Source of the DNA: Pseudomonas kribbensis
GTDB taxonomy: Bacteria; Pseudomonadota; Gammaproteobacteria; Pseudomonadales; Pseudomonadaceae
Assembly: GCF_003352185.1 (NCBI RefSeq)
Contig: NZ_CP029608.1
Location: forward strand, 4,340,001-4,404,000
Length of the DNA: 64,000 nt
Reading direction: 5' to 3'
This document shows, in pieces, positions 56,885 through 64,000 of this stretch. The translations under genes were made by a program, and so were the position numbers. Below the pieces are notes generated by a model that did no database searches, was not told where the DNA came from, and worked only from the letters and a program-made list of their open reading frames with translations. Every line of letters begins with the position of its first letter. Positions within the stretch are counted from its first letter, which is position 1.

Positions 56885-59830
56885 ATGCCCAGCCCACTGC
56901 GCCCGGATCAACGCCGGTTCCCCCTGCACGTGCATATCAGCGTCATGTTCACCTTTCTGCTATTGCTCACCGGGGTCGTGCTGGGGCTGTTCAACTACCG
57001 GCAGACCACGCAGATCATTCTGTCGAGCAGCGAAAAGCTGTTCGAGCGCATCGAGCAGGATGTGCGCGTCGATCTGCAATCGACCTATGCGCCGATCCGG
57101 CACTTGCTGAGCCTGCTCGCCGACAGCCCCGGGACTCAGGCCTCCGCCCTTGAACAACGCCTGACACTGCTCAAACCGTTCAGCCAGTCACTGGCGGACA
57201 ACCCGGACCTGGCATCGTTGTATCTGGGTTACGACAACGGTGATTTCTTCATGGTGCGGCCGTTGCGCACCGCGTCGCTCAAAACCTTGCTCAAGGCGCC
57301 GGACGCAGCGGCCTATCAGGTCTGGAGCATCGAGCATGATGCCAATGGCGGTGTCCGGTCACAGTCGCTGTTCTTCGATCAGGCGTTGTCGGCGGTCGGT
57401 CATCAGGACAATCCGGACGATGCCTACGACCCGCGCAGCCGAAGCTGGTACACCGGCGCACAAAAACAGAACGAGCAGATCACCACCGAACCCTACGTGT
57501 TCTTTTCCACCCACAATGTCGGCACCACCCTCGCCCGGCGCAGCGGTGAGCACGCAGTGATCGCTGCCGACCTGACCCTCGACGCGCTGTCGGCGACCCT
57601 GACCAAGCACGTGGTGACGCCAGCGACAGAAATCGTCCTCTTCGACGCCGAAGGCAACGCCGTAGCGTACCCCGACAGCAGCCGGCTGATCGTCGATGAT
57701 CGCACTGCGCGCCTGGCCAGGGCAGCCGACCTGAGCCCGAGCCTGCATGCCCTGCTGTCTGCCGATCATCAGGGCAAACGCCTGAATGCTGACGGGCGAC
57801 GCTGGATCGTCGCCCGCAGCAGCCTGCAGGAAGGGGGTCCGAAAGGTTTGCAGATGGCCTTGCTGGTGCCGGAGGACGAGTTGCTGGTCGATGCCTATCG
57901 CATGCGTTGGCAGGGTGCGTTGATCACCCTCGCCACCCTGCTGTTGTGCCTGCCGCTGGGCTGGTTGATCTCGCGGATTCTGGTCAAGCCGCTGCATGCA
58001 CTGGTCAAGGAAGCCGATGCCATCCGCAGCTTCGATTTCAACTTTCCCGTGACCCGTCGCTCACCGGTGCTGGAGGTCGATCAGTTGAGCCTGTCGATGG
58101 CGCGGATGAAAGACACCCTGGCCAGCTTCTTTCGCATCACCGACAGCCTGACCGCCGAAACCCGCTTCGCCCCGCTGCTGCAACGGGTGTTGTTCGAAAC
58201 GGTGCAGATTGCCCAGGCTCAGGCGGGGCTGATCTACCTGCGGGAAAGTGATGGCAACCGCATGGAACCTTATGGACTTGTGGTCGATGGCACCTCACAG
58301 ACGCTGGCTGCCTTCGATATCCAGGGACACAACCTCGACGCCACTCAGGGCCCCACCTGGTTTGAGCAACTGGCGAAGGCCGACCACGTAGTGAGCAGCC
58401 TCGGCTTCGAACAGGCTGCCGACCTGCAAAAAGTACTGCTGGCCATGGAAACACCGCGCGTACACCTGATCGGGATCCGTCTGCATAACCGGCACAACGA
58501 GACAATCGGTCTGCTGGTATTGCTGCTCAGCGACAGCGGCACCCCGGCCGACCTTGAAAAGCTGCGCCCCGACCGCATCGCATTCCTGCAAGCGGTGTCC
58601 GGCGCGGCGGCGGTGAGCATCGAGAGCCAGCGCCTGCAAGCACGGCAGAAACAGCTGCTCGATGCCTTCATTCAACTGCTGGCCGGCGCCATCGATGCCA
58701 AGAGCCCTTACACCGGTGGCCATTGCCAGCGCGTGCCGGAACTGACCCTGATGCTTGCCCACGCCGCGGCGGCGAGCGAAGCCCCGGCCTTCAGCGACTA
58801 CCAGCCCAGTGAGGATGAATGGGAAGCCTTGCACATCGCCGCGTGGCTGCACGACTGCGGCAAGGTCACGACGCCGGAATACGTCGTCGACAAAGCCACC
58901 AAACTGGAAACCCTGAACGACCGCATTCACGAAATCCGTACCCGCTTCGAAGTGCTCAAGCGCGATGCCTGGATCAGCTACTGGCAAGCTATGGCCATGG
59001 GCGGCGAGGAGTTCCATCTGGCGCACCTGCGCGACACGACGCTGGCGTCTCTGGATGACGATTTCAGTTTCGTCGCCCGCTGCAACCTGGGCAGTGAGGC
59101 CATGGCTGAAGCCGACCTGCAGCGTCTTGAGGGCATTGCGCAGCGCACCTGGACCCGCACGCTGGATGATCGGCTGGGCGTGTCCTGGGAAGAAAACCGA
59201 CGCCAGGCACGAACACCGGCACCGATCCTGCCGGTCAGCGAAAAGTTACTGTCCGACAAGCCTGAGCACCTGCTTGAGCGCGCCGACAGCGAGCTGATTC
59301 CGGAAGACAATCCATGGGGGTTCAAACTCGATGTCCCGCGCTACAAATACAACCGCGGCGAGCTGTACAACCTGAGCATTACTCGCGGCACGCTGACACG
59401 CGAGGAGCGTTACATCATCAATCACCACATGGTGCAGACGATCCTGATGCTCAGCCATCTGCCCTTCCCCGGGCATTTGAACAACGTGGCGGAAATCGCC
59501 GGCGGCCATCACGAAAAAATGGACGGCACCGGTTACCCGAAACGCTTGAAACGCGAGGAAATGAGCCTGCCGGCACGGATGATGGCGATTGCCGACATCT
59601 TCGAAGCGCTGACCGCCGCCGACCGCCCGTACAAAAAGGCCAAGACCCTCAGCGAGGCGCTGGGGATCATGGCCACCATGTGCCGCGAGGCGCATATCGA
59701 TGCCGAGCTGTTCGGCCTGTTCATTCGCGAAGGCCTTTATCTGCAATACGCCAGTCGGTTCCTCGAACCACAACAGATCGATGCGGTCGATCCCGCCGGC
59801 GTGCTGCGCAAGGCCGGTCTTGCGGCGTGA
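56885..59830 (+). CDS. HD-GYP domain protein with dCache sensor, HAMP and GAF
   Basis: Protein of 981 residues. TM1 is near 20-40, then a periplasmic dCache sensor (about 45-340; DPRSRSWYTGAQKQNEQITT), TM2 near 345-365, HAMP, and a GAF domain (about 420-590). The HD-GYP domain has HD in HIAAWLHDCGKVTTPEYVVD (near 655) and HHEKMDGTGYP near 873. In standard HD-GYP proteins these motifs are about 60 residues apart; here about 218, so an insertion of roughly 155 residues splits the domain. Catalytic motifs are intact, so it may hydrolyse c-di-GMP. The start is ATG 56885 behind GGAGA. It lies 48 bases after the BvgS-like gene. Confidence 0.88.
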   Translation: MPSPLRPDQRRFPLHVHISVMFTFLLLLTGVVLGLFNYRQTTQIILSSSEKLFERIEQDVRVDLQSTYAPIRHLLSLLADSPGTQASALEQRLTLLKPFSQSLADNPDLASLYLGYDNGDFFMVRPLRTASLKTLLKAPDAAAYQVWSIEHDANGGVRSQSLFFDQALSAVGHQDNPDDAYDPRSRSWYTGAQKQNEQITTEPYVFFSTHNVGTTLARRSGEHAVIAADLTLDALSATLTKHVVTPATEIVLFDAEGNAVAYPDSSRLIVDDRTARLARAADLSPSLHALLSADHQGKRLNADGRRWIVARSSLQEGGPKGLQMALLVPEDELLVDAYRMRWQGALITLATLLLCLPLGWLISRILVKPLHALVKEADAIRSFDFNFPVTRRSPVLEVDQLSLSMARMKDTLASFFRITDSLTAETRFAPLLQRVLFETVQIAQAQAGLIYLRESDGNRMEPYGLVVDGTSQTLAAFDIQGHNLDATQGPTWFEQLAKADHVVSSLGFEQAADLQKVLLAMETPRVHLIGIRLHNRHNETIGLLVLLLSDSGTPADLEKLRPDRIAFLQAVSGAAAVSIESQRLQARQKQLLDAFIQLLAGAIDAKSPYTGGHCQRVPELTLMLAHAAAASEAPAFSDYQPSEDEWEALHIAAWLHDCGKVTTPEYVVDKATKLETLNDRIHEIRTRFEVLKRDAWISYWQAMAMGGEEFHLAHLRDTTLASLDDDFSFVARCNLGSEAMAEADLQRLEGIAQRTWTRTLDDRLGVSWEENRRQARTPAPILPVSEKLLSDKPEHLLERADSELIPEDNPWGFKLDVPRYKYNRGELYNLSITRGTLTREERYIINHHMVQTILMLSHLPFPGHLNNVAEIAGGHHEKMDGTGYPKRLKREEMSLPARMMAIADIFEALTAADRPYKKAKTLSEALGIMATMCREAHIDAELFGLFIREGLYLQYASRFLEPQQIDAVDPAGVLRKAGLAA

Positions 59831-60313
59831 TCAGCAGTCGGTCAGGCGCAGGAAGATTGCTGCCAGTCGTTCGATTCCGGCCTGATCGTCTGCGCCGAAA
59901 CGCGAAAGCTTCGGGCTGTCGAGGTCGAGCACACCGATCAGGCGACCGTCCTTGACCAACGGCACCACCAGTTCGCTGTTCGACGCACTGTCACAGGCGA
60001 TGTGGCCGGGGAACGCGTGAACGTCTTCGACCCGTTGTGTTTGCAGACTGGCCGCCGCCGCGCCACACACCCCGCGACCGAACGGAATACGCACGCAGGC
60101 GATCTGACCCTGGAACGGGCCGAGCACCAGTTCTTCATTGCGATTGAGGTAGAAGCCGGCCCAGTTCAGATCATCGAGCTGGTTGAACAGGAACGCCGAA
60201 AACTGCGCGGCATTGGCGATGAAATCGCGCTCGTCCGCCAGCAGCGACTCCAGTTGCGCGGCCAACATGCCATAGCCTTCGAGGCCCTGGCCGCTCTGTT
60301 GCAAATCAATCAT
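59831..60313 (-). CDS. msrC: Free methionine-(R)-sulfoxide reductase (GAF type)
   Basis: Protein of 160 residues, a single GAF domain. Conserved parts: LNWAGFYLNRNEELVLGPFQ, CVRIPFGRGVCGAAAASLQT, VHAFPGHIACDSASNSELVV, VPLVKDGRLIGVLDLDSP. The cysteines in ACVRIP, GVCG and HIACD fit the redox set of fRMsr (MsrC). It repairs free methionine sulfoxide. The start at 60313 has GGAG upstream and overlaps the DUF815 stop (ATGA). It converges on the HD-GYP gene with no gap. Confidence 0.9.
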   Translation of the reverse strand: MIDLQQSGQGLEGYGMLAAQLESLLADERDFIANAAQFSAFLFNQLDDLNWAGFYLNRNEELVLGPFQGQIACVRIPFGRGVCGAAAASLQTQRVEDVHAFPGHIACDSASNSELVVPLVKDGRLIGVLDLDSPKLSRFGADDQAGIERLAAIFLRLTDC

Positions 60314-61200
60314 GCCTTGTGCTCCAGCAATTTCAGTCCCACCCAGTAACGGGCGAATTGGTACGCGCAACGTCCGTTGCGGTTGCCACGGCCGGTCGCC
60401 CAGCGCACGGCGAGAATGTCCAGTTGTTCGTCGCGCTGCCAGGTCAGGCCAGCCTTGGCGGCCAGTTGCCCGATCCAGTGTTCGACGACATTGAGGAAAT
60501 GTTCCTGGGTAAACGGATAGAACGACAGCCACAGGCCAAAGCGATCCGACAGGGCAATCTTGTCTTCCACCGCTTCGCTCGGATGCAGCTCGCCGTCGAC
60601 GCGCTTCCAGTTTTCGTTGTCGCTTTCCTTTTCCGGCACCAGATGGCGACGGTTTGAGGTCGCGTACAGCAACACGTTGTCCGGCGCCTGTTCCAACGAG
60701 CCATCCAGCACGCTTTTCAGCACGCGGTAATCGCCTTCGCCGGATTCGAACGACAGGTCATCACAGAACAGCACGAAACGCTGCGGCAACTTGGCAATCT
60801 GCTCCACCACACGTGGCAGGTCGGCCAGGTGATCGCGCTCGATCTCGATCAGACGCAGGCCGGCCTTGGCGTGTTCGGCCAGCAACGCCCGCACCAGCGA
60901 GGACTTACCGGTCCCGCGTGAACCCCAGAGCAACGCATGGTTGGCCGGCATGCCGTCGAGGAACTGTTGGGTATTTCGGCCCAGTTGCTCCAGTTGCCGA
61001 TCGACACCGATCAGGTCCGACAGGCGCATGTCGAGGCTGACTTCCAGCGGCAGCAGATAGCCGCTGCGACCGTCACGCTGCCAGCGTGCAGCCAGGCAAG
61101 TGCCCCAGTCGATGACCGGGCGTGGCGCCGGCAGCAGCGGTTCGATCCGCGCCAGAACCGACTCGGCGCGCTCAAGAAAAGCATTCAATCGGGAATCCAC
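60310..61200 (-). CDS. DUF815 AAA-type ATPase
   Basis: Protein of 296 residues. The P-loop ATPase shows Walker A in ALLWGSRGTGKSSLVRAL, Walker B in FVLFCDDLSFE, and sensor region LLYATSNRRHLVPEKESDNE. The DUF815 family is widespread in proteobacteria; its role is not established. It overlaps the msrC start, so the two are co-transcribed. No signal peptide or membrane segment is present. An intergenic space of about 150 bases precedes the hybrid kinase on the other strand. Confidence 0.88.
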   Translation of the reverse strand: MDSRLNAFLERAESVLARIEPLLPAPRPVIDWGTCLAARWQRDGRSGYLLPLEVSLDMRLSDLIGVDRQLEQLGRNTQQFLDGMPANHALLWGSRGTGKSSLVRALLAEHAKAGLRLIEIERDHLADLPRVVEQIAKLPQRFVLFCDDLSFESGEGDYRVLKSVLDGSLEQAPDNVLLYATSNRRHLVPEKESDNENWKRVDGELHPSEAVEDKIALSDRFGLWLSFYPFTQEHFLNVVEHWIGQLAAKAGLTWQRDEQLDILAVRWATGRGNRNGRCAYQFARYWVGLKLLEHKA

Positions 61201-61351
61201 GTCTTCTCCTCGGGCTGGTTCACAGTAATGATGGCGATACAGCGACGACCGATAGCGTTCGACACCCGGCCCGGCCCTTGTTACAAGGCGATGCGGGAAC
61301 TCCGGTATCCATGCATGATCGACTATGCTTGAGCAGCGAAGGGAAACGTAA

Positions 61352-63688
61352 GTGGTTCAACACCCCATGGATATCAAATTCACCCACCGGCTGTCATACA
61401 AACAGGCCCGGCTTACCGTGCTGGTCGGGTTCATTCTGGGCACGCTGCTCAGCCTGCTGCAAATCGGCATCGATTATGCCAGTGAAGACGCCTCCATCAA
61501 CCGTGAAATCCTGTCTTTGCTGGAAATCAGCCATAACCCGGCCTCGCGCATCGCCTACAACATCGATGCCGAGCTGGCCCAGGAACTCACGCTGGGCCTG
61601 CTACGCTCGCCGGCCATCATTTCCGCGCAACTGACCGACAACAATCAGACGGTGCTGGCCAGCGTCAAACGCCCGGAACTGCAAAGCGGCTATCGGTTGA
61701 TCAGCGACTTTCTGTTCGGCGCCAAACGCGAATTCGAAGACCGGCTCTATCTCGACCACTTGCCCAACGAATCCCTAGGCACGTTAAGCCTGGAAGTGGA
61801 CACCTATGCCTTCGGCAGCCGCTTCTTGCGCCGGGCCGAAATCACGCTGCTCAACGGGTTTGCCCGCAGCCTGATCCTGACCGGCATCCTGCTGGCGCTG
61901 TTCTATGTGATGCTGACCAAACCACTGGTGCGGGTGATCCGTGAACTCAGCGGGCGCGATCCGCGCAGCGCCGAACCGACCACTCTGGAATGCCCTGGCG
62001 GACACGCCAACGACGAGATCGGCGTGCTGGTCAAGGTCGCCAACCAGCAGTTCGAGAACATCGCCACGGAAATCCAGCAGCGGCGCACCGCAGAAAACCG
62101 CCTTACTGACTACCTCGCTCAACTCGAAGATATCGTGTCGGCACGCACCGCCGAACTGAAGGCCATCAACGCCCGCCTCAGCCAGTCCAACGAGGAACTG
62201 GAGGTCGCCCGCAGCACGGCGCTGGACATGGCCGAGGCGCGCTCGGCGTTCCTTGCCAACATGAGCCACGAGATTCGCACTCCGCTCAACGGCCTGCTGG
62301 GCATGATCGCGCTGTCCCTCGACGGTCCGCTCAATGGCGAACAACAGCAGCAACTGTCGATTGCCCACGACTCGGGCAAGGTGCTGGTGGAGTTGCTCAA
62401 CGATATTCTCGACCTGTCGAAATTCGATGCCGGGCAACTGGAGCTCGAGCACATCCCCTTCGACCTCGGTTCGCTCGTTGAAGACACCGCCAACCTGCTG
62501 TCACAGAACGCGGCGCCAAGCGTCGAACTGACGTGTCTGATCGATCCGCACTTCCCGGCGCTGGTGCTCGGCGACCCGACCCGGGTCAGGCAGATTGTCA
62601 GCAACCTGCTGTCCAACGCCCTGAAGTTCACCCGCTTCGGACGGGTCGATGTGCGTTTGTCGACCTGGAAGGACGGCGTGCGCATCGAAGTCTGCGATAC
62701 CGGCATCGGCATTGCCCAGGAAGCCCAGGTGAAGATTTTCCAGCCGTTCACCCAGGCCGGGGCCGGTATCACTCGCCAGTACGGTGGCACCGGACTGGGC
62801 CTGGCGCTGACCTACAACCTGTGCGAAGCCATGGAGGGGCGCCTGACGATCAGCTCCGAAGTCGGTTTCGGCAGCCAGTTCTGTGCCGAACTGCCTCTGC
62901 CCTGCCACACCCGCGCGGTCATTCCGGCGCAACTGCATGGCAGCGTGCTTGCCATCACCACAGCGGCCAGCGGACTGTCAGAACTGTTGAGCAGTCTGTT
63001 GCCGGTCTGGGGCCTGTCGTACGAACAGCGCACGATTGAAGCGTCACTGCTCGGCCCATCACCGGACATCATCATCACCGATTGCCCCGAATGCCTGTTC
63101 GGCCTGCGGCCGACCATGACCGCACCGATTCTGCTGGTGACCGCCTACGGCAGTTTCCTGCCGGGCGAAGAAGCCGCCGCCCTCGCCCCGCTGCAACAGC
63201 AGGCTCGCCCTTTGGCGCGCAATGCGCTGTATCAGAATCTGCGCAGAACCCTGCAACCGGACATCACCACCATCGACCGCGGGCGGCTTGAAAGTTTGCC
63301 TTCACAGCGTCGCGGTCGGGTGTTGCTGGTGGAAGACAATCCGGTCAACCAACTGGTGGCCAAAGGCATGCTCAGTAAACTTGGTTGCGAAGTGGTAGTG
63401 GCGGCCCATGGCGCAGAAGCACTGGATCAACTGGAACACCACGAATTCGATCTGGTGCTGATGGATTGCAACATGCCGGTGATGGACGGTTACGAAGCGA
63501 GCCGGCAGATCCGCCAGAGCGGTCGCTGGCCGCACTTGCCGATCGTGGCGTTGACGGCCAACGCCATGTCCGAGGAGCGTGAGCGCTGCCGGGCGGCGGG
63601 CATGAGCGATTACCTGGCCAAGCCCTTCCGCCGCGAAGAACTGGCCGCGCTGCTGGATCAGTGGATACCGACTACGACAGCGCTTTGA
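61352..63688 (+). CDS. Hybrid sensor histidine kinase with a degenerate and a true receiver
   Basis: Protein of 778 residues. TM1 about 21-41, periplasmic domain to 170 (MAC-like or unclassified), TM2 171-189, HAMP-like linker and a coiled coil. HisKA has His306 in LANMSHEIRTPLNG. HATPase has DTGIGIAQE and GGTGLGLAL. A segment about 535-640 (ITTAASGLSELLSSLLPVWG, DIIITDCPECLFGLRP) looks like a degenerate receiver. The C-terminal receiver has VLLVEDNPVNQLV and phospho-acceptor Asp in LVLMDCNMPVMDGYEASRQI. There is no Hpt, so an external one is needed. The start is GTG 61352 (RBS GGGAAA) or ATG 61367. Its 3' end overlaps the converging MarR-type gene by 17 bases. Confidence 0.87.
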   Translation: MVQHPMDIKFTHRLSYKQARLTVLVGFILGTLLSLLQIGIDYASEDASINREILSLLEISHNPASRIAYNIDAELAQELTLGLLRSPAIISAQLTDNNQTVLASVKRPELQSGYRLISDFLFGAKREFEDRLYLDHLPNESLGTLSLEVDTYAFGSRFLRRAEITLLNGFARSLILTGILLALFYVMLTKPLVRVIRELSGRDPRSAEPTTLECPGGHANDEIGVLVKVANQQFENIATEIQQRRTAENRLTDYLAQLEDIVSARTAELKAINARLSQSNEELEVARSTALDMAEARSAFLANMSHEIRTPLNGLLGMIALSLDGPLNGEQQQQLSIAHDSGKVLVELLNDILDLSKFDAGQLELEHIPFDLGSLVEDTANLLSQNAAPSVELTCLIDPHFPALVLGDPTRVRQIVSNLLSNALKFTRFGRVDVRLSTWKDGVRIEVCDTGIGIAQEAQVKIFQPFTQAGAGITRQYGGTGLGLALTYNLCEAMEGRLTISSEVGFGSQFCAELPLPCHTRAVIPAQLHGSVLAITTAASGLSELLSSLLPVWGLSYEQRTIEASLLGPSPDIIITDCPECLFGLRPTMTAPILLVTAYGSFLPGEEAAALAPLQQQARPLARNALYQNLRRTLQPDITTIDRGRLESLPSQRRGRVLLVEDNPVNQLVAKGMLSKLGCEVVVAAHGAEALDQLEHHEFDLVLMDCNMPVMDGYEASRQIRQSGRWPHLPIVALTANAMSEERERCRAAGMSDYLAKPFRREELAALLDQWIPTTTAL

Positions 63689-64000
63689 TTTGCCCCAGCA
63701 GATGATCAAGCCCGGTGCGCAGCTCGTTGAGCCGATCCAGATCCACGCCGCTGTCGCACAGCAACCGGTCCTTCAACGGCCCGACCTGCTCGCGCAGTGC
63801 CAGCCCTTGGGACGTGAGGCTCAGGTGAACCTCACGCTCGTCCCGCGCCGAGCGTTGGCGCTGCACCAGTTGCAGTTGCTCCAGACGCTTGAGCAGCGGC
63901 GTCAGCGTCCCGGAATCCAGCGCCAGACGCTCGCCCAGCGCCTTGACCGTCGGTTGCTCCGGTGCCGTTTCCTGCCATTCCCACAACACCAGCATCGCCA
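63672..64000 (-). CDS. OhrR-like MarR-family regulator (partial, N-terminus outside window)
   Basis: The visible 109 codons contain the winged helix: VKALGERLALDSGTLTPLLK, RLEQLQLVQRQRSARDEREV, HLSLTSQGLALREQVGPLKD. The pattern LxLDSGTLTPLLKRLE with R-S-x-x-D-E-R matches OhrR, the organic-peroxide sensor. The reactive N-terminal cysteine and the start lie beyond the window, so OhrR is not confirmed. The stop overlaps the hybrid kinase gene by 17 bases. Confidence 0.78.
   Translation of the reverse strand, partial: AMLVLWEWQETAPEQPTVKALGERLALDSGTLTPLLKRLEQLQLVQRQRSARDEREVHLSLTSQGLALREQVGPLKDRLLCDSGVDLDRLNELRTGLDHLLGQIKALS

Overview
The window looks like a chromosomal segment of a Pseudomonas of the fluorescens group. 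The base composition is GC-rich. It holds the pyoverdine genes pvdL and pvdS, REP/REPIN repeats typical of fluorescent pseudomonads, a dsbRS-dsbDEG cluster and an atu acyclic-terpene cluster. The species cannot be fixed from the sequence. No tRNA, rRNA, CRISPR array, insertion sequence or prophage was seen.

Layout. (1) 1-5847: start of a GNAT gene running off the left edge, then a two-component pair (dsbS, dsbR) divergent from dsbD-dsbE-dsbG, a periplasmic disulfide reduction/isomerisation operon. (2) 5881-23906: pyoverdine region. It holds the giant NRPS pvdL, divergent pvdS with a Fur-type box over its promoter, and a pvdY-type acetyltransferase with a clear PvdS (iron-starvation) promoter box. 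An alpha/beta hydrolase, an orphan protein with a ParB/Srx-like motif and a solute-binding protein flank these genes. (3) 23999-33114: atuR and atuABCDEF (terpene/geranyl-CoA catabolism) around two near-perfect operators; atuG and atuH do not follow. (4) 33184-44614: core housekeeping and signalling genes: ERI-1-like exonuclease, ppnP, a MOSC protein, cheV, an Hpt-like small protein, a NarL-type two-component pair, a YegS-type lipid kinase, moeA-moaB-mobA, a YgdI-type lipoprotein, an RluA-family pseudouridine synthase, and a small gene behind a perfect LexA box.

(5) 44787-49498: glutaredoxin-like protein, KefB/C-type antiporter, ammonium transporter, and a yqjD/yqjE-like membrane stress operon. 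(6) 49623-64000: a run of signalling genes. It has an EAL phosphodiesterase, a dGTPase-like hydrolase, a BvgA/BvgS-like phosphorelay pair with Venus-flytrap sensors, an HD-GYP protein with a large insertion, msrC, a DUF815 ATPase, a second hybrid kinase, and the C-terminal part of an OhrR/MarR regulator running off the right edge.

How the parts work together. PvdS made under iron starvation should fire pvdL and pvdY, building the chromophore precursor and supplying acylated hydroxyornithine. The Dsb cluster is a self-contained sensor plus effector set. AtuR should silence the terpene pathway until its inducer appears. The right end combines a c-di-GMP phosphodiesterase (EAL), a probable second one (HD-GYP) and two hybrid kinases, which suggests a lifestyle-switch locus. 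All functions are inferred from sequence motifs and gene order.
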